A stretch of 64,000 nucleotides of DNA from Pedinophyceae sp. YPF-701 (lineage: Eukaryota > Chlorophyta > Pedinophyceae), in the NCBI GenBank assembly GCA_916048055.1, contig CAJZHL010000011.1, positions 62,001-126,000 of the forward strand, in the 5' to 3' direction. Numbering within the stretch: position 1 is the stretch's first letter; each line of letters opens with the position of its first letter. Made by a program: the position numbers and the translations under genes. Under the pieces are notes generated by a model. It was not told where the DNA came from. It did not search any database and saw only the letters and a list, made by a program, of their open reading frames with translations. This document shows, in pieces, positions 52,895-64,000 of this stretch.

Positions 52895-53954
52895 CCCTGC
52901 GCACTGCTCCCCGCGATGCCCAGCCTCCACCCCCTACCTATGCCCAATCAGCGCCGCCGCGCGAGTCCGGGCCTCAAAATCCCCGTCGTTCCACCGCAAG
53001 GCCCCCACGAGGTGCTCGCCACTCTGTCGCCCACTTCCGCCGCTGCGTCACGCAGCCTGCGCGCTCCAGATGCAGATACCCGACCGCCTGCCACGAGACT
53101 GCCTGCCGCTGCTGCAGCCGCTCCCCCTCGAGGCGGCGGGGGGTATCCAGGGCGCCCCGCCAGCTCCCCTGGGTTGTTGGCCCGGGCCCGCCAGTCGGCA
53201 GCCCCGCGGCCAGTGGAGAGCGCAGCGGCGCGTGGCCGCCACATCGCTGACCCTAACCTGGCCATTCGTGCCCGTGATAATGGCGACGGCGTAAACAGGG
53301 CCTCTGACAACGTGAACAGCAGTCTACAAGGTGAGCAGCCTCGCGTGCGGGTCGTGCGGGCGCTCACTTGCCCGCACGTCGCCGGGGCAACGATCTTCAA
53401 GTCCGACATGCGAGGGCCGGCGCGCGTGCGGCGGTGCAGGGGCGCTGCAGACGGCGCGGTAGCCGTGCCGCCGTTGCACTCCCCAATGCTGTTCATCTCC
53501 CCTCGTGGCCTGGTGCTGGGGGCATTTGCCTCGTACGGCCGCTTCGCAAATCGAACCCATCGCGAGCGTCGAGCGGTGCCGCGGCGGGCGCCCTAGGTCT
53601 GCTCCGCGCGGCTGGCTCGCTTCGGGGTGTGCGCGGCATTGTTTTCGCGGCGCCCCCGCAGCACACGCGGCGGCTCGCACGAACGACGCGCGCCCGGCGT
53701 CGCGGTCGATCTCAGTTGTCCCTGGACGGACAGCCACGCCGTCTCAATGCCAGCGCGCGCCGCGCAAAGTGCGGGTGCTACTTTCCAGCCCTGGCAACCA
53801 GCACCTCCGCCGGCTCGTTCCCCGTCGACGTTTTGGGCATCGCGATGCACTGCGCCCACCTCTATCAGTTACGGTGCCGAGCGCGTTACACACCCCCCTC
53901 CGGATGCTCGCAGGTCTCGAAACCCGGGTGAGCTCCTTTCTCGCTACTGTGGCC
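52895..53954. other. Divergent intergenic region, mL41 / PWWP gene
   Basis: About 1.06 kb. A short plus-strand frame at 53070-53294 begins MQIPDRLPRDCLPLLQPLPL, faintly F-box-like, but has no supporting context. A frame open from 53505 runs into the PWWP gene and may include a 5' leader exon. Nothing else recognised. Confidence 0.4.
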
Positions 53955-56020
53955 ATGAGCGGCGACGACGCGCCGTTCGACAGGCCGAAGTTGATCTGCC
54001 AGGTGTGTGCCGCGCGAACGGGCGCGTCCGTCCGCGGCGTCTCCCCGCCCGATGCGCCAAGCCCGCCCGCGCACCGACGCCCACCGCCGCAGCGTCCTGT
54101 GTCGCCGGCTCCGCAGAACTGCGACTTCGCGCACGAGTTCGTTGACACGGACTGGGACGAGCACCTCAAGACGTGCCTCCGCGGGGAGGGCGCCAAGGCC
54201 GGCCAGGAGGCCACGGTGATCCATGTACAGGTACGACAGCAATACACCCCCCTACACGCGGCAACGCGAGCCGCTGCTCGCCTCCTCGCAGCCACACCGC
54301 GCGTATGCGTGCGCCGTCTGGCTCCGCGGCTCCAGAACGCCGCGCCCGCGCCCGCCGGCGCGCAGGATGGAATTCGCGGCGCGTTCCAGCTGACGTTTGT
54401 TTGTCAGAAGGGGACGACCTTCGGGGAGCTGGAGCGGGGCATCAGGGCGCTGTGGATGTCGCCGTGCTGCAGCACGTCCGAGGACAAGCACCCGGGGATG
54501 TTTTGGCTGGACAAGAAGCCCTCTGAGAACAAGTGCTCGCTCCCGGGGGAGCGCTGCGAGGAGCAGCAGGTCGCGTGCGCGCTCGTCGACAGCGCGAAGA
54601 TCAAGGTGCGGGCGCCCGCGACACCACGCGCGGCCCGTGCGCCGCCGAGCGGCCCACACAACCCCCGAGCTGTCCCCTTCCACATGCCGTACGTGCGCGG
54701 GCCCGGAGCGTCTCCTCACGCCTGGCGGCGTGCGCGTTCTCCGTGCCGCCGCAGGGCTTCACGGAGCTGCAGAGCGCCGTCGCGCGCACGTACCCGGAGG
54801 AGGCGGCGGCGCAGGCGATAATGTCGACGCTCGCCGCGGACGGCCACGTGGCGATGTCGACGGAGCTGGCCACGCACCTGATCCACCGGCAGGTCTTCTG
54901 CTACCAGTACGGCGACACGGCGTCCTCCACGTTCTGCACCTGCTACGTCGGCGCGCGCGTCGTGCTGGGCGCCCCCGTGTCGTCCGCGCTCAAGCAGTCG
55001 CCGTTCGGCGTTCTCGCGGTGGCGAGGAACGCCGTGCCGAGCCCGCTGTGCTTCGAGTGCGCCCAGGACAAGAAGAAGGTCAAGGCGAAGCTCTTCTTCG
55101 TGCGCGAGCCCCGCAACGACGGCATTGCCTCGGCGACGTTCGACGAGTTCTGCTGCACGCAGCACAAGCCGGACGCCACGGGCGCCGTGCACTGGCACTC
55201 GCTCTCGATCAACTCCCCGCGGCTCGGCACGTGCCAGTACGGCGCGTACAAGACGGACATTTTCAACAAGCGGCGTATTGCGGGGCTGCAGCTGAACCCC
55301 GCGACGACGAGGGGGGCCGCGCGGACCTTCGGAATCACGCCGAAGAAGGCGGGGGAGGCCGGGTTCGTCGGCGCGGGCGACGCCGGGGACGCGAACGGCG
55401 CGGGGAGAGAGAACGGCGCTGGTGCGCGGGGCAAGGGGCACGCGAAGGCGGGCGAGAGCGAGTCGCTGGACGCGAGCGAGGACAGGGCGGGCGCGGGGAA
55501 GAAGCGACCGGCGGCGGACGGGCCGAAGCAGGCCTCGTCGGCGAAGAAGCCGGCCAAGAAGGCGAAGGGCGCTGACGGGAAGGGCAAGGGGGGTGGGAGG
55601 GCTGGTTCGAAGGACAGCGAGGCGTTCGAGCACGGGGATCCGGTGTGGGCGATGGTGCGCGGGTTCGGGTACTACCCGGGCGTCGTGGTGGACCCTGGTG
55701 TCAGGGGGGGGGAGTACGTGAAGAAGAACAAGGACCGGATTGCCAAGGGCATGAGTCTGGTGCAGTTCCTGGACAAGGACGTGCAGTGGGTGTCGCGGGA
55801 CAAGGTGTTTCCGCTCGAGGACGAGTGGGACAAGTTCAGCGAAGAGTACGAGCACAACGGGCGGCCCAAGCCGAACTTCGACGAGTGCTTGGCGGAGGCG
55901 GAGGCGTGCCGGAAGGACGGGCGGGCGGCGTGGGTGGCGGTGGCGGACGACCCGGAGGGGCAGCTGGGGGGCGTGCGGGCCTCGGGGCTCGCGTTGACGT
56001 CGCGAGGGGGCGCCGCGTGA
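53955..56020 (+). CDS. Cys-rich zinc-finger protein with a C-terminal PWWP domain
   Basis: Probable chromatin protein, 555 residues, exons 53955-54002, 54117-54230, 54366-54605 and 54755-56020. The first junction builds a zinc finger: LICQNCDFAHEF...DEHLKTC (Cx2C, then H, C). Next comes FQLTFVCQKGTTFGELERGI, then RALWMSPCCSTSEDKHPGMF, which faintly recalls the short CCGH segment beside Tan/pRiA4b-like domains in bacteria. A Cys-rich middle follows (QVFCYQYGDTASSTFCTCY, SPLCFEC, FDEFCCTQHKPD). A Lys/Ala/Gly-rich nuclear-localising stretch leads to a PWWP domain at about residues 420-500: HGDPVWAMVRGFGYYPGVVV, LVQFLDKDVQWVSRDKVFPL, DEWDKFSEE. PWWP domains read methylated histone H3K36 and DNA. 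The combination is new to me. Confidence 0.75.
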
Positions 56021-56311
56021 GGTCAGGTCCGGCACGTGCAGGGGGGCGGTGTGTGGCTGACCGCGGGCTTTGGAGAGTCGCGGTCCCGGTGTGAGCAGGG
56101 AACGAGAGCGAGAGAGAGAGGTGTGACGGTTTGACGAGAGACGTGTGCAGCATTGCGACAACGAGCGCGTGTGAATTTGCCAGCCCATGGTAGATATGAA
56201 ATAACTTTTAATAACCAGGAACTGACCTGTCCGTCGTTGCCGTGTGGCCCGGCTCTGTCGTCCCGGCGAACCAGTCGCAGGAGCTGCGGGCACCGCGGCC
56301 CGTCGTTCGTC

Positions 56312-57872
56312 TCATTCCGCAAACGGCCACGTGGAGCCCGCAGCTAGCGCAGTCAGACCGGTGCGATACGACGGATGCACTAACCGCAACCCTAGCACGT
56401 CCCGCAGCTTCGTCGACACCACGACCTTCTCCTCGCAGCCCCCTTCGACGCCCCCTGCGCCTGTGTCCGGCCCCAGCGCCTCGCGGTCCAGCACCGTTGC
56501 GAGACCGAGCACCTCCGCCGCGAAGCGCACGGCCTCCGACCGCGGCGCGGGATCCCCGTCGGCGACGTTGAAGACCTCCCCGGGCGTCGGGCGCGCCATG
56601 GACGCGGCCAGGACGCGACAGACGTCCCCGACGTGGACGCGCGCCGTTGCCCGGGGGGCCCGGCGGCGACGCTGGGATTTTGAAACACGCCTGCGCGAGC
56701 GGGGGTGGAGCCGGGCGGGTCGGACTCAGCGCAGAACGGCCCCGCTGTCTCCTGGGCTGTCGAAACCGATTCAGTCAAACAGTATTCGGCATTTCGTGTT
56801 TCGTTTCGAGGAAGCGATTGTGTCTTGTGGCGCGCGCAGGGTGCGCACCCGTCGGCCTCCGCCCGAGCCGCCTCCAGAGCGCTGCGTCCGGGGCCGTAGA
56901 TGCCGCCGAGCCGGAAGACGTGTGCACGGCCGCGCGTGGCGGCCACCCAGGCCCGCTCGCCGGCGAGGCGCGACAGCCCTCGCTCGTCTCGAGTCAGGGT
57001 GGCGGCGGACTCGTCCACCTCGGCCCCGCCGTGGTCGCCGTAGACCCTCGTGCTGCTCAGGTACCCCACCCACCGCATCTGCAAAGCGAACGGCACGCCA
57101 AGCGCTCCAGTTGACTGTCATACCACGCAGCGTGCGATGCCGGCGCTCGTTCGGGTGGCGATCGAGCTGGCCGCACCCTGCCTTCCTCGAGGGCTTTCCG
57201 TATCGTGTCGCCGCAGATGTCGGCCAAAACGTCGCCTGACGGCGCGCTGCTGGTGTTTGTGTGCTGCGGCGGGGCAGTGACAAGGACGTGCGTCGCCTGC
57301 TCGAGCATGCCGATGAGCTCCGCTCCATCTTCCGCACGCATGTCGCCTGATGCTTCGAGTCGAGTCGCAGCAATCCCTTCCGCGCCCAGTGCGGCTCGTT
57401 TCTCGTCGCTGGTAGTTGTGCCTGCACATGGGGGGAGTTTCATGACGTCAGCGCGCGGACATGCATGGTCCGACGTCGACCTCAACCGGCTTGTGCCACT
57501 CCATGCGAGCGCGACGTTGCTTGCGGTTCTTGGGCGTGGCGACCCACCTGAAACCGCCCATCCCTGGCGCTGCAGGAATTTCGCCACCGCGAGGCCGGTA
57601 TAGCCCAAACCAACGATACAGATGCATCCGCATGCGCCGGCAGACACTTCAAGTTCGACGTCGTCCCCTGTTGACGACGCTCGTGCGCTGTTCCGGCTCG
57701 TACGCGCCCATCTGCAGTGATGCTTCAAGTGCCTCGCGTCCCTGCGGCCGACCCGTGGTCCCGATCTGTTGAGGCTCGCCCGCCGTGATGCCAGTTGAAG
57801 AATGCATCGATGTGTGTGAAATTCGACGCTGATTCGACCAAGAGCTGACCAAGGCTGGCAGCAAGTTGCCAT
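56312..57872 (-). CDS. YeeZ-like extended SDR (NAD(P)-binding epimerase/dehydratase family)
   Basis: Four exons, 57872-57548, 57421-57177, 57078-56849 and 56690-56312, give 392 residues; all phases agree. Rossmann start ICIVGLGYTGLAVAKFLQRQ (GxGxxG), then across junctions WAVSGTTTSDEKRAALGAEG and THVLVTAPPQH. The active-site strand is WVGYLSSTRVYGDHGGAEVD, as in YeeZ, followed by FRLGGIYGPGRSALE, then ATARVHVGDVCRVLAASMAR, PTPGEVFNVADGDPAP and a C-terminal helix. The first 80 residues from ATG 57872 are Arg/Ser/Ala-rich and nearly free of acids, so they fit a plastid or mitochondrial transit peptide; an upstream exon cannot be excluded because an acceptor-like site lies near 57670. Substrate unknown; bacterial YeeZ is likewise uncharacterised. 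Confidence 0.83.
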
Positions 57873-58552
57873 TGAGGTCTCCGGTCACGCTCGCCACGAG
57901 GCCGAGGGACAATCTGTATGATGCGGGTCGAATGGTACAAGCGCAGGCAATGTCGCATTGCGCGCCGCCGCGCTCCCATGTCGGGATCGTGCGCAAGCAC
58001 GGTATGAAGCGGGTCAGCCGCTGCGGCACTTCTACCCATCACGCGTCGTGCACGCGGGGACTCGATGCTCGCAGGCGTCGTGGGCATGTTCAGACTAAGC
58101 TATACTATCGTTTCGAGGCATATTCGAGCCATCTAGTTGCGTTCTCGGCCGATTCGCGACGCCTGTCCTTGCAAGTCACAGCGCGCTCCCTCCCTGCGCC
58201 TTCCCGGCGAGTGCCGCCCTTGTGGCGCGTCGATTAGGCTCTTCGGCGATGACGTAGGCCCGTCGCTCCGACGACGGACTGGACGTGCGGCGCGGCGGAC
58301 AGCACGGCCACCTCCATGGCGCCTTCAGGACCCTGCCTGCGCACGCGCGTGAGCCGGGCGCCATGCACTTCCTGCCCCCTGCCGCACGCGAAACGACTAC
58401 GACCGTGCGCCGCGAGGGCTCGATGGAGGTGCAGGTGCGCTCCTGCCTTCGTTTGAGCCTCTCTCGATCCTCGCAAGATTCATCACTTTGCAGCGTTCCC
58501 GTGCGCGCCACATCGCTCTCTGTGGCCATCTTTTCTCGCGTAAGCTCGAGAA
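57873..58552. other. Divergent intergenic region, YeeZ-like / J-domain gene
   Basis: About 680 nt, with lower GC than the flanking exons, notably 58085-58150. No exon, RNA gene or repeat recognised. Confidence 0.45.
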
Positions 58553-59715
58553 ATGTACGTTCGACACCAGTCGGCGACCTCTCATCTCCGCAGAGCCGGT
58601 CCGGGCGGTTCCCGCGACGACCCATTCGACGTACTAGGCATCGCGCGTGGCAGCACTCCGGAGGAGATTCGGGCGGCGTACCGCGTCCTGATGAAAGAGC
58701 TTCATCCGGACCTCAACCCCGACCGGGACACCACGGAGATGGTGCGCCATACCGCCCCGCATTCGACCACTCTCTTCCTTTTCTGTTCCCGCCAACTCAC
58801 GTCCGCGAGTATGTCGCGACTGCGAGACGAGGCGGTCGGCCTACCTGCGTACAGGCGGCGCGCGTCAACGACGCGTACGAGGTCCTCAGGAGCGGCTCGT
58901 ACGACGAGGACGTGCCGGTGGAGACGAACGCTGCGACTGCGGACGGCGACGACGTGTTCGGGCGCCCCGGCCCGCGCGACGGCCCGGCGGACCAGATCTT
59001 CGTGGATCCGTTCTCGTGCAACATCGACCCGCTCGAGTGGCGCTTCCTCCAGCAGATTGCGCGCGACGCCGAGGCCGACCCTGAGTCGGCGCTCACTGCA
59101 GCGGGGGTGTCGTTCGGGCCGGGCGCGATCCAGTACCTCACGGCGCCGCAGCTCGCCGCCCTCGTGGACGAACTCGAGGTACGGCCCTGCCATTCCTCCC
59201 CAAACGCCGCGCATGTCTGCAAGCACTGCGATGGTTCGACACGCGATGGCCCGCGCATGCCCGGCGTCTCGCCCGCTCCGCCGACCGCGTCACCGGCCCG
59301 CCCGTCCGCCGCCCCGCAACACTCCCCCCAGGCCCGACTCGCCCGGCACGGCTTCATCGAGTACCCCGTCGGCGGCCGCACGGTGCGCGTGCGGCGCGAG
59401 GCGGTCGAGGAGCTCAACGCGCGCCTCCTGGCCGCCGGGCAGGACGCGTGGGGCAGCTGGTCAGGCACGTGGATGACGTCGGCGCAGCGCGACCAGTGGG
59501 CGCGGGACCAGCACGAGCGTTGGGGGCGGTGGCACGACAGCAGCTGGCGGTCCGGGACCTGGGCGGCGCGGGCGGAGCGCGAGGCCGGCGAGCTCGGTGC
59601 GGAAGTGCCGCCCCGGCGGCGGGCGTCGGAGCTCGACGCCTTTGAGGCGGAGGCGCGCGCGGTTTGGGAGGGGCGCGGGCCGGGGCGCGGGCCGGGGCGG
59701 GCGGCGCCGCGATGA
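58553..59715 (+). CDS. J-domain (DnaJ/Hsp40-type) protein, probably plastid
   Basis: Co-chaperone of an Hsp70. Exons 58553-58741, 58855-59178 and 59332-59715 give 298 residues. The J domain reads DDPFDVLGIARGSTPEEIRA, AYRVLMKELHPDLNPDRD with the essential HPD, and across the first junction ARVNDAYEVLRS. The N-terminal 20 residues (MYVRHQSATSHLRRAG) are basic and Ser-rich and could be the end of a transit peptide. After the J domain, DQIFVDPFSCNIDPLEWRFL recalls the entry to the ferredoxin-like part of plant plastid J proteins (VFVDEFACIGC) but lacks the cluster cysteines. The C-terminal 120 residues are Trp/Arg-rich (WGSWSGTWM, RWGRWHDSSWRSGTW) with no known domain. Confidence 0.8.
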
Positions 59716-60207
59716 ATGAGCTGTGGCGACGGTGCGACGGTTGCGTTTCGGTGCGGCACGCAGGCGATGGAGGCGACGTGGGCGTTCGACATGACACAGT
59801 GCTACGTGGTCGACTGCTTGCTGCGCGCGCGGAGGGCGAACGAGCGGCGGTCGGACTGACGGGGGGCGCGACAGGAACTGCGCGAGCTGGCTGGGAACGG
59901 ATAATCGATACATATAGGGTAGACATAGGGTGGATTTTCGAAGGCTTTGCAAACAATTGTCAAGGCAGCAGAGCGTTCGTGCAGGGCCGCTGCGCGACTG
60001 TGATGTACATATGATGGCAGCGGCGGCAGTGTGGCATCCTACTTGTTCGGACCACGCACGGCCACAACGACGCCGCGCTCTAATACGCCTCCGACACGGC
60101 TTTGCTCGCCGCGCACAGGCACTGTGCGGTGTACATCACAGGCGCACCACATGCTCGCGCGTGCAGGACCTGCGTTTCCGACCGCGCGTCGCGACCGTCC
60201 CGTGCCC
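59716..60207. other. Convergent spacer, J-domain / SAM-ankyrin genes
   Basis: 492 nt holding two 3' ends. AT-rich at about 59895-60015, the likely polyadenylation zone. No other feature. Confidence 0.5.
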
Positions 60208-63200
60208 TCAAAGCAAGCCCTTCTTCAACGGTGGCGGTTCGAGCAACCGCAGCGCGATGGCATGCGAGCCGAATCCCAGATCCCGCATCACCTCCCCCGG
60301 CGTCCTGCCCTCCTCGTTCCTCGCCCCCACGTCCGCCCCAGCCTCCACCAGCATCCGGAGCGCGCCCGCGAACCGCTTCGGCTGCACCACGAACCTCCGT
60401 GCCGCAACGTGCAGCGGCGACTCGAACCGGCCGCCAACGCTCGCCGGCGCGCCCGAGGCCACGCTCGAGCCCGCGAACTCGTCCACTTCCTCGCTGCTCG
60501 CCGGCGGCGTGTGGAACTCGAACCCCGACACTTCCTGGTCGAGCTTTGCAGACTGCAAGTCTGCATCTGGAGATACGGCGTCGCGCGCCGCCTGGATGGC
60601 CTCTTTCGGGGGCGTCGCGACGGTTGCCTGCCTCTCCCGCTCGCGCTCGATCGCCGCCTGCAGAGCCTCGCTCGGCGGAGGCCCCGGGGGGGGTTTTGGC
60701 AACACCCGCCCGGGCGGGTACCTATCCCGCTCCGACGGACCCTCTGACAGCTCGAAAGACAGGTCCGCGACCGGCGGAAGTCCGTCCTCCTCCGCCCCCA
60801 CGTCCTCGGCGGGGTCGCGGACCGCGTCGACGCCGGACAGCGCGGCGCGCTGCGGCGGCGTGGCTGTGGAGGGCGTCGAGTGCGGTGTCGTCGTGCCTGA
60901 CGCGACAACAGGGTTGGAGGGCTGGAACGCGGAGACCCGCGGGCGGTGCTGCGCGTCGAGGACGGGGGGCGTGCCGCCCGTGCGCCAGCGCTCTTCTGCG
61001 GCGATGGCGTCCAGAAGGGGTTTGATGAGTGCTTTTGAGCCCGAGGCCGTGGCTTCGGCGAGGAGGCCGTCCTCGGACGCCCGCGCGCCGTACCGCAGGA
61101 GCTCGGCCAGGATCGTCCAGCACTGCTTCGCCCGCGCCGCGAGGTCCTCCTCCGCGTCGTACGACGGATTGATAGACTGCAACGACTCAACACATTTTCA
61201 TATTTGACGCACACGCATCGGCCGGCGCTCACGCGCCACATGGCACACGCACGACACACGCATGGCCGTCAAAGCGCCGTGCTTCCCACCTTGACCGGGT
61301 GGCTCCAAGCGCGGTCCGCGGCCTCCCTGTACGCGGCAATGCAGGCGCGCGCCGGGCTGTGTCCCCTCGCGTCCAGCGGCGCCGGCATCGCCCCTCCCGT
61401 CCCCAGCAGCACTCGCAGCACCTGCGTGCGGTACCCTCGCGCGGCCAGGTGCAGCGGCGTGCGACCGAACCTCCCGCCTCTCGCGTCGACGTACGCCCCG
61501 CCTTCCTGCAAAAGCGCCCGTGCCGCCCCCGGCGCCCCCGCCGCCGCGTTCGCAGCGGCGTAGTGCAGCGGCGTCTTTCCGACGCCGTCCGCGAGGCGCG
61601 CGAGCGCCCCCCACCGCAGCAACACCGAGACCAACGCGCCGTTGACGTACGAGCTCGCGCACAGCCTCGTCAGCGGCGTCCGCCCGGTCGCGTCCTGCGC
61701 GTTTGCGTCTGCGCCGGCCCAGAGCAGCAGCTCCGCCGCCGTCTGCACCCACCGCGCGCTGCCGGGGCCGCTCGCACCGATCGCCACGTGCAGAGGCGTC
61801 TCGCCGGCGGCGTTCCTCGCATTCACCACGTCGATGTCGTCCGCGTTCGCAAGCTCCGCGAGCGCGTCGCGCGCCGCCCGCCATCGCGCCTCCTCCACGG
61901 GCCCCGCCGCCGGCGCGCCCTCCGCGACCGTTCTCTGCGCCACCGCTGCCCGCAGCTCTCGACTCGACAGCAGCTCCCGCGCCAGCGCCTGCCCGCGCGT
62001 CGTGGCGTGCACCTTCCGCGCCGGCCGCTGCGGACCCGTCTGCACCGCCATCCCCGCCACGCCGTCGCCGGGGGGGAACTGGCGTGGCGGCGGCGGGCCC
62101 GCCATGAGCTGCACGCGCGTGCGCTCGTCGATGCGCCGCAGGAGCCGCAGCATCCGCCCCAGCGCATCCGTGTCCTGGTTCACGCACGCGAGGTGCAGCG
62201 GAGTGTTCCCGCGCCCGTCAATCGCCGTCAGCCCGAGCCCCATGCCGTCCGGAGCCTTCGCACCGGACGCCCACTTCTCGGCGTGAACAGCGCTGGCCTG
62301 CAGCCGCGTGAGCGCCCCGGAAGGACGCGCGTGGGCGGTGTCCCACTGCGGCCGCGGGAGCGACGCGGGGGACGCTCGGATGAGTTCCTGCGCTCGCGAA
62401 AGCACGTTGGCGCGGAAGAGCGCAACAGCCTTTGTGTCGCGCCGCCGGCCGCCGTACCCGCCCTCGATGAGCGCGCTGCAGCGGCCCTTGCGCTCCGCAG
62501 CGAGACCGACCGCGTCCTCGCGCTCGCGGTCCTCCGCCGCGACCGCCCGCACCGCGTCCGCGACGACGGGGGAGTATTTCGCGTCGGCGCGCTTCTGGTC
62601 GGACCGCCACTTGAGACCCCCCGCTTGGGACACCGCGCGGGCGTCGCGCATCGCGGCCTCCGCGCGCTGCTTCAGCTCCAGCACCTGCAGCGCCTGCCGC
62701 GTCACGCCGTCCAGGGCGCGCGCCAGCTCCAGATCCTTTGCCCACTTGCTGCGCTCCTGGGCGCTGTACGGGACGCCGTGGGCCTTGACCGCGTCGCGCA
62801 GGCCGCTGCAGACCTCGCCGCTCGGCCCGACGATGAGGTCCCACTGGAACCCTCGCCGCGCCGACGCATCGCCCCCTTGGCGCGCCCACAGGCGCTGCGG
62901 CTGTGTCGAGTCGCCCGGTGCGGGCTCCTGCCGCGGCTCCGTGCTGCCACTGAGGCTGCTCGGCGCCGCGGGCCGCTGCTCGGGCGGCTCGGGCTTGCGG
63001 GAGCCGGGAGGCGTTGTTGTTGCGCGGGCGGTGTGCTCTTCATGTTGTTGTGCTTCTGCCGCGCGCCGGAGCTTGTTTTGCCGCTCGAGCAGCGCGGCGA
63101 CGCCTCGGAGGATCGCGTCGCGGTGCCCGGGGTCCTGGATCCCTATCGAGGTCTTGAGGGAGCTGCGGTGCGAGCGTGGGAGCGACCGCGATGTGAGGTG

Positions 63201-63540
63201 CCATCTGGGCGCTTTAGAAGCACGCCGGCGTCGACGTACCCTCCCCCCGGCCCCGTTCTCGCACGAAACCAGCTCACCTGTCAGTGAGGGTCTCGAGAAG
63301 TGCCCCGTCGATGCAGCAGGCTTCGAGCTTGCGCCCCACGGAGGGTAGTGCCAGCCCCCCCTCCTTCTCGTCGCCCTCTGCCCACCACCGCACGCCGATC
63401 GGCGTCCACACATCGACCGAGAACTCGAGCAGGTCCGCCAGATTCGCCGCCTGCTTCGACGGCAGGCCAGGCCCCTCTGCGGTCGTCAGCTCCACGAACC
63501 CCGGCCCCGCGTTCGCCACCTCTTGCGCCCGCGCCGACAT
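60208..63540 (-). CDS. SAM-domain and ankyrin-repeat protein
   Basis: Three exons, 63540-63278, 63162-61290 and 61176-60208, give 1034 residues. The first junction rebuilds a SAM domain at about residues 30-112: LLEFSVDVWTPIGVRWWAEG, ACCIDGALLETLTDSSLKTS, IGIQDPGHRDAILRGVAALL. SAM domains mediate oligomerisation or partner binding. A charged helical region follows (residues 115-390). Ankyrin repeats are spread over residues about 400-700 (GNTPLHLACVNQD, GETPLHVAIGAS, GRTPLTRLCASSY, GKTPLHYAAANA, GRTPLHLAARGY) with a long insert between the first and second, and two more at the C-terminus (ESPLHVAARRF, NEEGRTPGEVMRDLG). A Pro/Ser/Glu-rich linker separates the blocks. Probably a cytosolic scaffold; no catalytic domain seen. 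Confidence 0.8.
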
Positions 63541-64000
63541 CCTGCGGCCCGACCTGAGTCAGTTTCACGCCCGCCGAACCATGGTGCCCACAGGCAAGGC
63601 GCCGGACTGCGCGGGCTCGCCTCCAGCCCGCGTGTTCGTAGGCAGGGGCACGGCTGTTGTGTTCTCACTCAAGTTTTCCACCCATTGGTCCCCCTGTGTG
63701 GCCGCTGTCAGCGACCGAGCGCGGCGCCGCTGATTGCCGCCGCTCGCGCGGTCGACGCACATACCCGTGACGGTTTGCGGCGGTCACTTAGACACGCACA
63801 TTCGGCCTGCGCGGCCCCCTTTGTACAGCTGTGGGAGGCAGGGGCGGATGCGCGTCGCGGGCTGGTTGTTTTCGAACACGCTTTGAGCTGGTCTGGTAGC
63901 TCGCATCGTCCAGCGTCCCTCGCGCTGCTGTCTGTTCAGCGCGGGCCTCTGTTGGGCGTCGGCGGCACGTCCCGCGTAGTTTCAGAGGCATCGCGGATTG
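63541..64000. other. Upstream region of the SAM-ankyrin gene, right edge
   Basis: Promoter side of the last gene. No convincing exon of another gene within the window. Confidence 0.4.

Noticed and set aside
53070-53294. Short frame beginning MQIPDRLPRDCLPLLQPLPL, faintly like the F-box start of the tandem genes
   Set aside because: Only one weak segment; the rest of the frame is unstructured and no following exon was found.
53535-53560. GGGTTCGA-like words on the minus strand suggestive of a tRNA T-arm
   Set aside because: No pairing T-stem, acceptor stem or D-arm can be drawn; no other tRNA candidate was seen in the window.

Overview
The window is nuclear DNA from a GC-rich, gene-dense eukaryote, most likely a green alga. 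Genes are cut by many short introns (about 90-600 nt) with GT-AG ends and acceptors often reading CTGCAG. Plastid biology is shown by a ferredoxin C2 protein, a TPR protein with a twin-arginine thylakoid-lumen presequence, and probable transit peptides. A clear ARMC2 (PF27) homologue, a radial-spoke adaptor, implies that the lineage builds motile flagella. The exact genus cannot be told from this sequence. No rRNA, tRNA, CRISPR array, viral element or intact transposon was seen.

I could model 26 genes, about one per 2.5 kb, with exon phases that agree across 62 introns. From left to right: FBXO3/SKIP16-type F-box-SUKH-ApaG protein (-), CYTH phosphatase (+), MaoC hydratase (-), Nudix hydrolase (+), lumenal TPR protein (-), ARMC2 (-), RS/RanBP2-zinc-finger/RGG RNA-binding protein (+), a large unrecognised MGCGAS-anchored protein (+), an ABCC transporter (+), two tandem F-box-like/leucine-rich genes (+,+), DTW tRNA-modifying protein (-), a divergent RCC1-like propeller (+), a PPPDE/DeSI protease-like protein with a signal peptide (-), ferredoxin FDC2 (+), a Cramped/TKI1-like SANT protein (-), a 99-residue membrane protein (-), BRCA2 (+), an 80-residue hypothetical protein (+), EMC2 (-), a type I membrane protein (+), mitochondrial ribosomal protein mL41 (-), a zinc-finger/PWWP protein (+), a YeeZ-like SDR (-), a J-domain protein (+) and a SAM-ankyrin protein (-).

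The genes do not form an operon or one pathway; they are a typical housekeeping mix. Strand alternates often, giving many head-to-head pairs with short shared promoters (for example DTW/RCC1-like, DeSI/FDC2, EMC2/type I protein) and tail-to-tail pairs whose short spacers are the AT-richest stretches seen.

The most notable points are: four probable GC-AG introns, three of them 3n long and free of stops; a heavy use of GTGCG donor sites; a compact BRCA2 with four FGWA-type RAD51-binding repeats; a DeSI-like protein routed to the secretory pathway; and several lineage-specific proteins with no family I can name. The largest gene-free stretch is 39471-41596.
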